36,396 nucleotides of DNA, taken from the NCBI GenBank assembly GCA_937944395.1, contig CALDYW010000159.1, positions 1 to 36,396 of the forward strand. Direction: 5' to 3'. The position numbers and the translations under genes are program-made. The stretch's first letter is position 1; each line of letters starts with the position of its first letter. Source of the DNA: an uncultured Paracoccaceae bacterium (lineage in GTDB: Bacteria; Pseudomonadota; Alphaproteobacteria; Rhodobacterales; Rhodobacteraceae). This document shows positions 8,840 to 17,220 of this stretch, piece by piece. Under the pieces are notes generated by a model, which was not told the origin of the DNA, did no database searches, and worked only from the letters and a program-made list of their open reading frames with translations.

Positions 8840-10210
8840 TTACATCAACTTGCGGCGGCGAGTCACGCGGATATCGAGTTCGGTGATCTTCTTGCGCAGC
8901 GTGTTCCGGTTGATCCCCAGAAGGTCGGCGCAGCGCGCCTGGTTGCCGCCGGTGGCGTCGAGCGCGATTTCGATCAGCGGCGTCTCGACCTCGCGCAGGA
9001 TCCGGCCGTAGAGGCCGGGCGGCGGCAGCATGCCGCCGTGAAGGTCGAAATAGCGCTTGAGATGCTTGCCGACCGAGGCCGCCAGCCGCTCGCCTTCGCC
9101 CGCGCCGCGCAGGGGTTCCATCGCCGGCTGGTTGCCGAGGACCGCCTCGACCTCGGCGCGGACGATCTCCGCCTCGCTGGTCGTCACCAGAAGCCGGCGG
9201 ATGGTGTTCTCGAGCTGGCGCACGTTGCCCGGCCAGGAGTAGGCGCGCAGGAGCTCCATCGCATCGGGCTTGAGGCGCCGCGACGTCCCGCCGTCGCCGC
9301 GCGCGAGGAAATGCTCGGCAAGCAGCGGGATGTCCTCGATGCGCTCGCGCAGCGCCGGCACCGCCAGCGTGACCCCGCCGAGGCGATAGTAGAGATCCTG
9401 ACGGAAGGCGCCGACCTCCATCCGCGCCACCAGGTCGACCTGCGACGTGGCCATGATCCGCGGGCTGGACTCGGTCAGCGAGTCGAGCATCCGCACCACC
9501 CGTCCCTGGGTTGCGAGGTCGAAGTCGCCCACCTCGTCGAACAGGAGCGTGCCGCCGCGCGCCTTCGACAGCACCGCGCCGGGCCCGTCCATGCCCTGCA
9601 GGTCGCTCGCCTGGGCCACCACGAAGGGCATCGTCCGGCGATCGGAAAAGTCGTGGATCGCGCGCGCGATCAGCGACTTGCCGGTGCCCGACTCGCCGGT
9701 GACCAGCACCGCCATGTCGGAGTTCATCACCCGCGCCACAAGCCGGTAGAGCGCCTGCATCGCGGGGGTGCGGCCCACCAGCGGCAGGTCGTTTGCCGGT
9801 GCCGTCCCGGCGGGGCGCGGCGCGGGCCCGCGCGCGCCGGCCCGGCGCTTGTGCTCGAGCGCGCGCGCGGCGCGCTTCAACAGGTCGGGCAGGTCGAAGG
9901 GCTTGGGCAGATAGTCGAAGGCGTCCTTCTCGGCCGCCTGGATCGCGGTCATGATGGTGTTCTGTGCCGAGATCACGATCACCGGCAGACCCGGGCGCTG
10001 CTGCCCGATCTTCGGCAGCGCCTCGAGCCCGTTGCCGTCGGGCATGACCACGTCCGAGATCACCAGGTCGCCCTTGCCTTCCTCGACCCAGCGCATCAGC
10101 GTCACCAGCGACGAGGTGGCATGCACCTTGCAGCCCGCGCGCGTCAGCGCCTGGGTCAGGACCGTGCGGATCGTGCGGTCGTCGTCGGCCACGAGAACGG
10201 TGCCGTCCAT
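8840..10210 (-). CDS. ntrC: Nitrogen regulator NtrC (Rhodobacter type, GAFTGA-less)
   Basis: NtrC is the response regulator of the NtrB/NtrC nitrogen-limitation system. Its 456 residues comprise a receiver domain (D53 phospho-acceptor in [11 protein letters not shown]), an AAA+ domain with Walker A GESGTGKS (172-179) and Walker B TLLFDEV (about 221-227), and a C-terminal Fis-like helix-turn-helix ([21 protein letters not shown]). Where sigma-54 activators carry GAFTGA, this protein reads [14 protein letters not shown]. That matches the R. capsulatus NtrC type, which activates sigma-70 rather than sigma-54 polymerase. The gene starts directly after the ntrB stop codon. Confidence 0.96.
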   Translation of the reverse strand: MDGTVLVADDDRTIRTVLTQALTRAGCKVHATSSLVTLMRWVEEGKGDLVISDVVMPDGNGLEALPKIGQQRPGLPVIVISAQNTIMTAIQAAEKDAFDYLPKPFDLPDLLKRAARALEHKRRAGARGPAPRPAGTAPANDLPLVGRTPAMQALYRLVARVMNSDMAVLVTGESGTGKSLIARAIHDFSDRRTMPFVVAQASDLQGMDGPGAVLSKARGGTLLFDEVGDFDLATQGRVVRMLDSLTESSPRIMATSQVDLVARMEVGAFRQDLYYRLGGVTLAVPALRERIEDIPLLAEHFLARGDGGTSRRLKPDAMELLRAYSWPGNVRQLENTIRRLLVTTSEAEIVRAEVEAVLGNQPAMEPLRGAGEGERLAASVGKHLKRYFDLHGGMLPPPGLYGRILREVETPLIEIALDATGGNQARCADLLGINRNTLRKKITELDIRVTRRRKLM

Positions 10211-11296
10211 CTATGCGGTCTCCCTGGAGCCCTTCTGGTCCTTCGGGGCAAGCGGCAGCGAGATGCGGAACACGGTGCGACCCGGAACGCTGTCCACGCT
10301 GATCCAGCCCTGGTGGTCGGTGACGATCTTCGACACCAGCGCAAGCCCGAGCCCGGTGCCGTTCTCGCGCCCCGAGACGAAGGGCTCGAAGATGTCGGCG
10401 GCGATCTCGGGCGGGATGCCGGGCCCGTCGTCGATGACCTCGACCACCAGCGGCAGCGGCAGGCCCTGCCCGTCGGCGCGCCGCAGCCGCAGCGACAGGT
10501 CGTAGGCCGTGCGCAGCCGGATCGTGCCGCCGCCCGGGCTGGCCTCGGCCGCGTTGCGCAGAAGGTTCAGCAGCACCTGCAGCATCTGGTCGGGATCGAC
10601 CCATGTCGGCGGCAGCGAGGGATCGTAGTCCTCGACGACGGTCATGTGCGCGGCGAAGCCGACCAGGGCCGAGCGCCGCGCCCCGTCGAGCAGGTCGTGG
10701 ATGTTGACCGCGCACCGCTGCGGCGGACGCAGGTTGCCGAACTGCTCGACCTGATCGAGGAGCTTCAGGATCCGCCGCGTCTCGGCCACGATCAGGTCGG
10801 TCAGGTCGCGGTCCTCGCCGGTCAGGTTCATGCCCAGAAGCTGCGCCGCACCGGTGATCCCGGCCAGCGGGTTCCTGATCTCGTGCGCCAGCATCTCGGC
10901 CATGCCGATCGCCGCCTTGGCCGCCGACTTGACCTGGTATGCGCGTTCGAGCCGCTCGGAAATCTCGCGCGAGGTGATCATGAGCAGCACGTGCGACGGA
11001 TCGTCGCCGACCGGGGCGACCTGCAGCGAGCAGTGGAACGGCGGGCGGTCCCCCGCGGTGACATCCACGTTGTTCACGATCAGGGCGGCGCGGCTCTGGC
11101 GGACCCGCGCCAGCGCGCCGTCGAGCGGGGCGTCCACCGACAGGCGGTCCCACACCGGCTGGCCGCGCAGGGCGCGGGCCCCGGCGTTCAGGAAGGCCTC
11201 GCCCGCCGGATTGGCATCGGCGATCCGGTCGGCCCCGTCGATCACGAAGGCCGGGACCGGCAGCGAGGCCCAGAGCGTCTCGCCGTCGGGCCTCAT
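10211..11296 (-). CDS. ntrB: Nitrogen regulation sensor kinase NtrB
   Basis: NtrB is a cytosolic histidine kinase/phosphatase that reads the PII protein and controls NtrC phosphorylation. The 361 residues contain an N-terminal PAS domain, the phospho-acceptor motif MLAHEIRNPLAGI (H138) and an HATPase_c domain (NLLRNAAEASPG, DDGPGIPPE, GTGLGLALVSKI). No membrane segment is visible. Its start overlaps the dusB stop by 4 nt and its stop abuts ntrC, giving the classical nifR3-ntrB-ntrC operon of Rhodobacter. Confidence 0.96.
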   Translation of the reverse strand: MRPDGETLWASLPVPAFVIDGADRIADANPAGEAFLNAGARALRGQPVWDRLSVDAPLDGALARVRQSRAALIVNNVDVTAGDRPPFHCSLQVAPVGDDPSHVLLMITSREISERLERAYQVKSAAKAAIGMAEMLAHEIRNPLAGITGAAQLLGMNLTGEDRDLTDLIVAETRRILKLLDQVEQFGNLRPPQRCAVNIHDLLDGARRSALVGFAAHMTVVEDYDPSLPPTWVDPDQMLQVLLNLLRNAAEASPGGGTIRLRTAYDLSLRLRRADGQGLPLPLVVEVIDDGPGIPPEIAADIFEPFVSGRENGTGLGLALVSKIVTDHQGWISVDSVPGRTVFRISLPLAPKDQKGSRETA

Positions 11297-12297
11297 GCCG
11301 CCAGCCGCTCCGCCGCGAAGGCCTCGGGCAGCAGATCGCGAACCGCCGCGGGGGTCCCGGCGGTCAGCACCCGGGCGCGCAGCGCCGCCGGGGTTCCGGC
11401 GCGGTCCATGTACCAGCCGAGGTGCTTGCGGGCGACGCGCAACCCGAGGTCGCGGCCATAGAAGGCCAGCATCGCGTCGTGCTGCCCGGCCACCAGCTCG
11501 ACGAGCGCCGCGCCCTGCGGCACCGCGACCGGGGGCCCGGCGCCCAGCCCCGACGCCACCGCGGCCGGCAGCCAGGGCGCGCCGCGCGCGGCCCGGCCGA
11601 TCATCACCCCGGCCGCGCCCGAGGCCGCCAGCGCCGCCCGCGCCCCCGCCGCGCCCTCGATGTCGCCGTTCACGAGCACCGGAATCCGCACCGCCGCCGC
11701 CACCCCGGCCACTGCCGCCCAGTCGGCGCGGCCGGAATAGAACTGCGCCCGCGTCCGAGCGTGCACGGCGATCCGCGCGACCCCGGCCGCCTCGGCCCGG
11801 CGCGCCAGATCGGCGGCGTTGCGGCTGGCGTCGTCCCAGCCCAGGCGCATCTTCACCGTGACCGGCACCCGCACCGCGGCGACGACCGCGGCGACGATCG
11901 CAAGCGCAAGATCGGGCTCGCGCATCAGCGCCGCGCCGGCAAGGCCGCCGGTCACCTTCTTCGCCGGGCAGCCGAGGTTGAGGTCGATCGCCGCCGCACC
12001 CTGCGCCTCGGCCATCCGCGCGGCCTCGGCCATCATGCGGGGATCGCGCCCGGCAAGCTGCACCGCCGTCGCGCCCTCGCCGAGTTCCGCCTTCGCCCGC
12101 GCCGCGAGACCCCCGCTCAGCATCTCGCGCGAGGCAACCATCTCGCTCGTCAGCTCCACCGGGCCGAACTGCCGCACCATCCGGCGGAACGGCAGGTCGG
12201 TGATGCCCGCCATCGGCGCCAGCGCCACGACCGGCGACACGGCCGCGCCGGCCGCCACAGGTCGGTCCCCCCTGCCCGTCGCCGCAGAAACGGTCAA
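11293..12297 (-). CDS. dusB: tRNA dihydrouridine synthase DusB (NifR3)
   Basis: DusB is an FMN-dependent enzyme that reduces uridines in the tRNA D-loop. The family was first named NifR3 from this operon in R. capsulatus. The 334-residue TIM-barrel protein shows ALAPMAGITDLPFRRM, the catalytic cysteine in LNLGCPAKKV (C110), TVKMRLGWDD and HARTRAQFYSG. The start is TTG at 12295-12297, supported by AAGGA 8 nt upstream. A GTG about 13 codons further on is an alternative. It is the first gene of dusB-ntrB-ntrC. Confidence 0.95.
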   Translation of the reverse strand: MTVSAATGRGDRPVAAGAAVSPVVALAPMAGITDLPFRRMVRQFGPVELTSEMVASREMLSGGLAARAKAELGEGATAVQLAGRDPRMMAEAARMAEAQGAAAIDLNLGCPAKKVTGGLAGAALMREPDLALAIVAAVVAAVRVPVTVKMRLGWDDASRNAADLARRAEAAGVARIAVHARTRAQFYSGRADWAAVAGVAAAVRIPVLVNGDIEGAAGARAALAASGAAGVMIGRAARGAPWLPAAVASGLGAGPPVAVPQGAALVELVAGQHDAMLAFYGRDLGLRVARKHLGWYMDRAGTPAALRARVLTAGTPAAVRDLLPEAFAAERLAA

Positions 12298-12308
12298 ACG
12301 ATCAATCC

Positions 12309-12337
12309 TTGTGCGCCCATCGGGGATGACCTAGTCT
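12309..12337 (+). promoter_or_regulatory. Putative ispDF promoter
   Basis: TTGTGC (12309-12314), a 17-nt spacer and TAGTCT (12332-12337) form a plausible sigma-70-type promoter. Transcription would begin near 12345 and give a leader of about 125 nt that contains the nested hairpins at 12353-12408. The boxes are only partial consensus matches. Confidence 0.4.
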
Positions 12338-12356
12338 GCCTGACGACGCCCCGCAA
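12328..12356 (-). promoter_or_regulatory. Putative dusB-ntrBC promoter
   Basis: On the minus strand TTGCGG (12351-12356), a 17-nt spacer and TAGGTC (12328-12333) form a promoter-like pair facing dusB. Its -10 box shares bases with the -10 box of the opposing ispDF candidate. If both are real, the two transcription units compete for the same stretch. The boxes are partial matches, so this is tentative. Confidence 0.35.
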
Positions 12357-12408
12357 CCGGCGCCCCGCGAGCGGGGCAAGAAATTCGCCGGTTGCCCGAG
12401 AAACGGGC
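12353..12408 (+). promoter_or_regulatory. Nested inverted repeats in the ispDF leader
   Basis: A perfect 10-bp outer repeat, GCAACCGGCG (12353-12362) and CGCCGGTTGC (12386-12395), encloses an inner hairpin CCCCGC-GA-GCGGGG (12363-12376). A second hairpin, GCCCG-AGAAA-CGGGC (12394-12408), starts inside the right arm, so the two outer structures share bases and could be mutually exclusive. They lie between the putative promoter and the ispDF start and could attenuate transcription or serve as a protein-binding palindrome. No known riboswitch was recognised. Confidence 0.55.
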
Positions 12409-12469
12409 GGTTGCCGGGGGCGATCTGCGCGATTGTCTCGCGCGCTCCGGCGGCCTAGAAGCGGAAGTC

Positions 12470-13621
12470 ATGACCACCGCAGCCGTCATCGTCGCCGCGG
12501 GGCGCGGAACCCGGGCCGGCGGCCCGCTGCCCAAGCAGTGGCAGGCCCTCGGGGCCCGCCCGGTGGTTGCCCATGCGCTGGGCGCGTTCCGTGCCCTGCC
12601 CGACCTGGCGCCGCTCGTCCTGGTCCTGCACCCCGACGACTTCGCCCGCGCGCGCGCCCTGCCCGAGGCCGCGGGCGCCCGCCTCGTCTCGGGGGGCGCC
12701 ACGCGGGCCGACTCGGTGCTCGCGGCGCTGGAGGCGCTCGCCGCCGATCCGCCGGCCCATGTGCTGATCCACGACGGCGCCCGGCCGCTGGTGTCGGCCG
12801 AATTGATCGGGCGCGTCCGTGCCGCCCTGGCGGAAGGTGCGGAAGCCGCCGCCCCCGGCCTGCCGGTGACCGATGCGCTGTGGCGGGTCGAAGGCGGCAG
12901 GGTCGCCGGCATCGCCGACCGCAGCGGGCTGGTGGCGGCGCAGACGCCGCAGGGCTTCGCCTTCGCCCCGCTTCTGGATGCGCACCGCGCCCGCTCGGCC
13001 GCCGGGCAGGATGCGCCCGACGATGTCGCAGTCGCCCGCGCCGCCGGGATGCAGGTGACGGTCGTGCCCGGGGAGGCGCGCAACCTGAAGATCACCACGG
13101 CCGGGGATTTCCTTCGCGCGATCCGGGAACTGGAGGGCGGAATGGAGGTTCGCACGGGAACCGGCTTCGACGTCCACGCCTTCGGGCCGGGCGACCATGT
13201 CGTGCTCTGCGGCGTGGCCGTCCCGCACGAGCGCGGCCTCGTCGGCCATTCCGATGCCGATGTCGGCCTGCATGCGCTGGCCGATGCGCTCTACGGGGCG
13301 CTGGCCGAGGGCGACATCGGACGCCACTTCCCGCCCTCGGACCCGCAATGGAAGGGCGCGGCGTCGGAGATCTTCCTGGCCCATGCCGCCGCGCGGGTGC
13401 GCGCGCGCGGCTTCCGCATCGCCGGCATCGATCTGACGCTCGTCTGCGAGCGCCCGAAGATCGCCCCGCACGCCCCTGTGATGATTGCACGAATCGGCGC
13501 CATCCTGGGGCTCGACCGCGACCGGGTCAGCGTCAAGGCCACGACCTCGGAGCGGCTGGGCTTCACCGGCCGCGAGGAGGGGATCGCGGCGCTCGCCACC
13601 GCGACCCTGGTCGCGCCGTGA
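12470..13621 (+). CDS. ispDF: Bifunctional IspD/IspF of the MEP pathway
   Basis: This is a fused enzyme for two steps of isoprenoid precursor synthesis: 2-C-methyl-D-erythritol 4-phosphate cytidylyltransferase and 2-C-methyl-D-erythritol 2,4-cyclodiphosphate synthase. In the 383 residues the IspD part (1 to about 223) shows [18 protein letters not shown] and IHDGARPLV. The IspF part begins at M225 with GTGFDVHAF and carries [15 protein letters not shown] and [14 protein letters not shown]. Metal ligands by family are D234, H236 and a histidine near 268. The fusion is known in alphaproteobacteria. The start ATG at 12470 fits the IspD N terminus, so the ORF-track start 26 codons upstream was rejected. 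dxr, another step of this pathway, is at 29932-31116. Confidence 0.97.
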   Translation: MTTAAVIVAAGRGTRAGGPLPKQWQALGARPVVAHALGAFRALPDLAPLVLVLHPDDFARARALPEAAGARLVSGGATRADSVLAALEALAADPPAHVLIHDGARPLVSAELIGRVRAALAEGAEAAAPGLPVTDALWRVEGGRVAGIADRSGLVAAQTPQGFAFAPLLDAHRARSAAGQDAPDDVAVARAAGMQVTVVPGEARNLKITTAGDFLRAIRELEGGMEVRTGTGFDVHAFGPGDHVVLCGVAVPHERGLVGHSDADVGLHALADALYGALAEGDIGRHFPPSDPQWKGAASEIFLAHAAARVRARGFRIAGIDLTLVCERPKIAPHAPVMIARIGAILGLDRDRVSVKATTSERLGFTGREEGIAALATATLVAP

Positions 13622-14148
13622 CCCGCGCCGCGACCCGCGCCGCGACCGCCGCCCCTGCCGGCGCCGTCCTCGTCGCCTCGGTGGCGGGACTCGGCCGGCT
13701 GCGGCCCGCCCCCGGAACCTGGGCCTCGGCCGCCGCCCTGCCCGCCGCCTGGGCGCTGCACGCGGCGGGCGGCCCGGTGCTGCTGGCGCTGGCGGCGGCG
13801 GCGGCCTTCGCCGCGGGGCTCTGGGCGGCGGCCCGGGTGATCGCGGCGACCGCCGAGCGGGACCCGCCCTGGGTGGTGATCGACGAGGTCGCGGGCATGT
13901 GGATCGCGCTGCTGCCGGTCTCGGCCGGGGCGGCGCTGACGGGGGCCGAGGTGCTGCGGCTCTGGCCGGGCTGGGTGCTGGCCTTCCTCGCCTTCCGGCT
14001 TCTCGACATCTGGAAGCCCGGGGCGATCGGCCGGCTCGACCGGCGCGGCGACGCGCTGGGGCTGATGGCCGACGACGCCGCGGCGGGGTTCGGCGCGGCG
14101 GGGCTCGTGCTGCTGGCGGCGGGTCTCGCACACGGGATCATGGCATGA
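13618..14148 (+). CDS. pgpA: Phosphatidylglycerophosphatase A
   Basis: PgpA dephosphorylates phosphatidylglycerol phosphate to phosphatidylglycerol in the inner membrane. The 176-residue product (E. coli PgpA has 172) shows the family motifs [10 protein letters not shown] near the N terminus and [12 protein letters not shown], with several hydrophobic segments. The start is a GTG overlapping the ispDF stop as GTGA, and its own stop overlaps the cinA ATG as ATGA. All three genes are therefore probably translationally coupled. In the ORF track this gene is hidden at the 3' end of a 908-codon shadow frame. Confidence 0.92.
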   Translation: MTRAATRAATAAPAGAVLVASVAGLGRLRPAPGTWASAAALPAAWALHAAGGPVLLALAAAAAFAAGLWAAARVIAATAERDPPWVVIDEVAGMWIALLPVSAGAALTGAEVLRLWPGWVLAFLAFRLLDIWKPGAIGRLDRRGDALGLMADDAAAGFGAAGLVLLAAGLAHGIMA

Positions 14149-14633
14149 ACGTCGCGGCGGATCTCGTTGAGCGGGCACGCGATCTCGGGCTGAAAATCGC
14201 AACCGCCGAAAGCTGCACCGGCGGGCTCGTCGCCGGCGCGATCACCACCGTTCCGGGCGCTTCGGCGGTGTTCGAGATGGGCTTCGTCACCTATTCCAAC
14301 GCCGCCAAGACCGCCTTCCTCGGCGTCCGTCCCGAGACGCTCGCGGCGCATGGCGCGGTCTCCGAACCGGTCGCGGCCGAGATGGCCGAGGGCGCCCGCC
14401 TCCGCGCCGGCGTTGCGCTCGCGGTCAGCATCACCGGCATCGCCGGGCCCGGCGGATCGGCCTTCAAGCCCGAGGGGCGGGTCTGCTTCGGCCTCGCCGC
14501 CGAGGGGCGGCCGACCCGCACCGGGACGGTCGAGTTCGGCCCCCGCGGCCGCGATGCCGTGCGCGCGGCGAGCACGGACCATGCGCTGGCCCTGCTCCTG
14601 TCCGCGCTCGGTGCCCCGGGTGCGTCGCGCTGA
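14145..14633 (+). CDS. pncC: CinA-family nicotinamide-nucleotide amidohydrolase
   Basis: This is the stand-alone C-terminal CinA domain (PncC), which deamidates nicotinamide mononucleotide to nicotinate mononucleotide in pyridine nucleotide salvage. The 162-residue product has the signatures ATAESCTGGLVA, FVTYSNAAKTAFLGV, VSITGIAGPGG and KPEGRVCFGLA. The N-terminal CinA (MoCF-like) domain of full-length CinA is absent, as in E. coli YgaD/PncC. It starts within the pgpA stop (ATGA) and is the last gene of the ispDF-pgpA-cinA group. Confidence 0.93.
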   Translation: MNVAADLVERARDLGLKIATAESCTGGLVAGAITTVPGASAVFEMGFVTYSNAAKTAFLGVRPETLAAHGAVSEPVAAEMAEGARLRAGVALAVSITGIAGPGGSAFKPEGRVCFGLAAEGRPTRTGTVEFGPRGRDAVRAASTDHALALLLSALGAPGASR

Positions 14634-14693
14634 CCGTCCTGCCCCCGGGGCGGATCGTTCCGGCGAGGCGGCGCACGCGCCGCCGGTGCCGGC

Positions 14694-14740
14694 GGAGGGC
14701 AGACGGGAGGGCAGACGGGAGGGCAGACGGGAGGGCAGAC
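14694..14740. repeat. 12-bp minisatellite, nearly four copies
   Basis: GGAGGGCAGACG is repeated exactly three times, plus 11 of 12 bases of a fourth copy. It lies in the 139-nt gap between the convergent cinA and ratA genes. It is followed by a self-complementary CCCCGGGGCGGCCCCGGGG stretch that could form a terminator stem for either gene, though without a T-tract. Confidence 0.95.
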
Positions 14741-14772
14741 CCCCCGGGGCGGCCCCGGGGCGGCGGCGTGCC

Positions 14773-15234
14773 TCAGGCCGCGCCGCGCGGCCCGTGCAGC
14801 GCCGCGGCGCGGCGTTCGAAGGCGCGCACGATGCGCTGCATCGCGTCGTTGAAGACGACGCCGATGATCCCCTGCAGGATGGCGTTGCGGAACTCGAAAT
14901 CCACGAAGAAATCCACCTCGCAGCCGCCCTCGGGCAGGTCGCGGAAGGCCCAGACCGAGCGCATGTGCCGGAACGGCCCGTCGATGTATTCGGTCTCGAT
15001 CCGCCGCGCGGCGGGGTCGAGCACGACGCGGCTGCCGAATCGTTCGCGGAACACCCGGAACGAGATCACCAGGTCGGCCTCCATCACCTCGCGGTCGCCC
15101 TCGGGCCGGCGCGAGCGGATCCGCGCCGCCGCGCACCAGGGCAGGAACTCGGGATAGCGCGCCACGTCGGCCACGAGGTCGAACATCTCGCAGGCGGTAT
15201 AGGGCAGCTTGCGCTTTTCCTGATGCGTGGGCAT
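14773..15234 (-). CDS. ratA: RatA/Coq10-type START-domain protein
   Basis: This belongs to the polyketide cyclase/START-like family that includes mitochondrial Coq10 (ubiquinone chaperone) and E. coli RatA (proposed to block ribosome subunit association). The 153-residue product contains [20 protein letters not shown] near the N terminus, WCAAARI, and the C-terminal helix region [17 protein letters not shown] chose [12 protein letters not shown] as the start because the family begins this way; the ORF track adds 14 residues. The biological role cannot be decided from sequence; quinone binding is the likelier alphaproteobacterial role. It is divergent from hpt, with 68 nt between the starts. 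Confidence 0.88.
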   Translation of the reverse strand: MPTHQEKRKLPYTACEMFDLVADVARYPEFLPWCAAARIRSRRPEGDREVMEADLVISFRVFRERFGSRVVLDPAARRIETEYIDGPFRHMRSVWAFRDLPEGGCEVDFFVDFEFRNAILQGIIGVVFNDAMQRIVRAFERRAAALHGPRGAA

Positions 15235-15302
15235 TCCATCGGTCCGGGGGGGCGGGTCGGCCGCCATCTCGGGCAACCGCGCGCGGAAATCAAGGGCGTG
15301 TC

Positions 15303-15839
15303 ATGACCGAACGGGCCTATGTCGTCGATCAGATGATCTCGGCCAAGACGATCGCGGCGCGCGTCGAGGCGCTCGCGCGCGAGATCGAGGCAGCCTTCGC
15401 GGGCACCGACAAGCTGATCGTCGTCGGGCTCCTGCGCGGATCCTTCGTGTTCATCGCCGATCTGGTGCGCGAACTCGCCCTGCCGGTCGAGGTCGATTTC
15501 CTCGAGGCCTCGTCCTACGGCAATGCGATGGAATCCGCGCGCGAGGTGCGCATCCTCAAGGATCTGCGCGGCGAGATCGCGGGCCGCGACGTGCTGGTGG
15601 TCGAGGACATCGTGGACACCGGCTTCACCCTCAGCCATGTGGTGACCCTGCTGAGGAACCGCGAGCCCCGCCGGCTCGAGACCATCGCGCTGCTCGACAA
15701 GCCCTCGCGCCGCGAGGTGCCGATCCGGGCCACCTGGACCGGATTCGAGATTCCCGACGAATTCGTCGTTGGTTACGGGATCGACTTCGCGCAGCGCAAC
15801 CGAAACCTCCCCTATATCGGGAAGGTGCGCTTCACCTGA
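15303..15839 (+). CDS. hpt: Hypoxanthine phosphoribosyltransferase
   Basis: Hpt salvages hypoxanthine (and guanine in some species) to the nucleotide using PRPP. The 178-residue protein shows the PRPP-binding motif [13 protein letters not shown], an N-terminal [15 protein letters not shown] loop and the C-terminal [11 protein letters not shown] segment typical of HPRT. An AAGG element precedes the ATG. It converges on the Sel1-repeat gene with only 2 nt between the stop codons, leaving no room for a terminator outside coding sequence. Confidence 0.95.
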   Translation: MTERAYVVDQMISAKTIAARVEALAREIEAAFAGTDKLIVVGLLRGSFVFIADLVRELALPVEVDFLEASSYGNAMESAREVRILKDLRGEIAGRDVLVVEDIVDTGFTLSHVVTLLRNREPRRLETIALLDKPSRREVPIRATWTGFEIPDEFVVGYGIDFAQRNRNLPYIGKVRFT

Positions 15840-15841
15840 GT

Positions 15842-16630
15842 TCAGGGCAGTGGCGGCAGGCCGGCCAGCCGCTCGGCCAGCGCCCGCGCCGCCGCCTCCT
15901 CCTCGGGTGCGGAATACTCGAGCATGAGGGCGCAGGGATCGCCGCCGCCCTCCCCGTCCGGGGGCGGCGGCCTCAGAGCGGTGCCGTGAAGGCACCAGCC
16001 GAGCGCGGCGACCGGATCCTGCCAGTGGCCGGGAACGTCGCGCAGGAACCGCGACAGCGCCAGCGCCGCCTCGGCATCGCCGGCCAGCGCCGCCTCGGCC
16101 AGCAGCGCGCGCGCTGCCGCCAGATCGGCGTCGTCGCGCGGCGCGGCCGCGAGCAGCGCCGCCAGCGCCACCCGCGCCGGCGCCAACCCGTGCCGCGCCG
16201 CCGCCCCGAACAATGCACGCGCGCGCTCTGGGTCGGGGTCGATCCCCGGCCGACCGTCGCGCAGCATCAGCCCGAGGTTGAACTGCGCCCGGTCAAAGCC
16301 CTGCGCCGCCGCGGCCTCGAACCAGCCGCGCGCCGCGGCGTGGTCGCGCGCAAGCCCCAGCCCGTTGTCGAGCGCAAGGCCGAGGAGGTTCTGCGCCACC
16401 GGATCGCCCGCCGCCGCGGCGGCCTCGATCACCGGCAGGGCAGCGGCAGGGTCGCCGGCCGCGAACAGCTCGCGCGCCGCCTCGACCGCCGCCCGGTCGG
16501 GCGCCTCCGCCGCGACCGGTGCCGCCGGGGCCAGGGCCAGCGCCGGGGCCAGAAGCGGCAGCGCGAGGACAAGGCTCAATCCGCGCCCGGCAAGGCGCGG
16601 GGCGGCGCGGGGCGGTCGTCGGCGGGTCAT
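15842..16630 (-). CDS. Exported Sel1-repeat protein
   Basis: The 262-residue product has an arginine-rich N terminus followed by a hydrophobic segment and a plausible signal peptidase site near PVAAEAPD, so it is probably periplasmic. Sel1-type (TPR-like) repeats follow, for example GDPVAQNLLGLALDNGLG and GFDRAQFNLGLMLRDG. Such proteins usually mediate protein-protein contacts, and no specific partner is apparent. A C-terminal region with GWCLHG and a polyproline linker lies outside the clear repeats. Whether the hydrophobic segment is cleaved or remains as an anchor cannot be settled by eye. Confidence 0.8.
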   Translation of the reverse strand: MTRRRPPRAAPRLAGRGLSLVLALPLLAPALALAPAAPVAAEAPDRAAVEAARELFAAGDPAAALPVIEAAAAAGDPVAQNLLGLALDNGLGLARDHAAARGWFEAAAAQGFDRAQFNLGLMLRDGRPGIDPDPERARALFGAAARHGLAPARVALAALLAAAPRDDADLAAARALLAEAALAGDAEAALALSRFLRDVPGHWQDPVAALGWCLHGTALRPPPPDGEGGGDPCALMLEYSAPEEEAAARALAERLAGLPPLP

Positions 16631-16994
16631 CGGCAGCCTCGGGTGCGGAACGCCGCGTCAATCTTAGTGAAGGCCGACGCTCCGGGAAATCCCATCTCCG
16701 CCCGCCGACCCGACCGGCCGGATGGCGCCGGCGCGGTGCCGTCGCGCCGCGTCCGCGAGGTCGCGGCGGCAATGCCCGGTCCGGGCCGGGATCGCCCGCT
16801 TCCCCGCCAGGGTCGACCGCGGCAGGGTTGCCGGCACCGCCCGGCCACGCACCGGGGCGGGTCGCGGCCGGCGGTGACCGGCGCGGGTTGAGAAGCGCGG
16901 GCAGGCTCGGGCCGGGAACCGCGCGTCCGTCGCGGCATCGCGGGTCGCGCGGGGGGCATGGCCCTTCCCGGCGAACCGCGCTAGGCTTCAGGGC
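16631..16994. other. Gene-free stretch
   Basis: These 364 nt lie between the divergent Sel1-repeat gene and the 61-aa membrane protein. I found no ORF with family resemblance, no tRNA-like cloverleaf and no tandem repeat. ORF-track entries here have unnatural compositions. Promoters for both flanking genes must lie here, but no convincing -35/-10 pair was seen. A TAAGAT box about 40 nt before the minus-strand gene and a TAGGCT just before the plus-strand gene both lack good -35 partners. Confidence 0.6.
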
Positions 16995-17180
16995 ATGAAC
17001 TTCGGCTGGCTCCTCCGCATGTCACGCTGGGCGCGGCATCCGCCCTCGAAGCGGCAGGTGCAGATCATGCTGGCGATCCTGGCCGTGTTCCTCGTCCTGT
17101 TCGGCATCGAGCGGATCTGGGGCTGGCCCGACTGGCTGACGCCGGCGGGCGGGCTCCGCGGCGGGATGCCGCGGCCGTGA
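16995..17180 (+). CDS. Small single-pass membrane protein, 61 aa
   Basis: The product starts MNFGWLLRMSRWARHPPS, has one hydrophobic segment (about residues 22-42, IMLAILAVFLVLFGIERIW) and a short tail containing WPDWLTP. The arginine-rich N terminus suggests an N-in orientation. I recall similar short proteins in other Rhodobacteraceae, usually annotated hypothetical. It lies 40 nt upstream of the diheme cytochrome c gene on the same strand, so a joint transcript is likely. No function can be assigned. Confidence 0.72.
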   Translation: MNFGWLLRMSRWARHPPSKRQVQIMLAILAVFLVLFGIERIWGWPDWLTPAGGLRGGMPRP

Positions 17181-17220
17181 GCCCGGACCGCGACAGACCG
17201 GCCGCAACCGGAGACAGCGC

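Noticed and set aside
4900-8886. 1328-codon plus-strand ORF
   Set aside because: It lies antisense to trkA, ntrX and ntrY; the translation is rich in Arg, His, Gly and Asp with no family resemblance, as expected for a shadow frame of GC-rich genes.
8717-11461. 914-codon plus-strand ORF
   Set aside because: Antisense shadow of ntrC, ntrB and the end of dusB.
14291-15136. Minus-strand ORF with a repeated Pro-Pro-Val-Cys motif
   Set aside because: The apparent peptide repeat is only the translation of the intergenic 12-bp minisatellite; the rest is antisense to cinA or out of frame with ratA.
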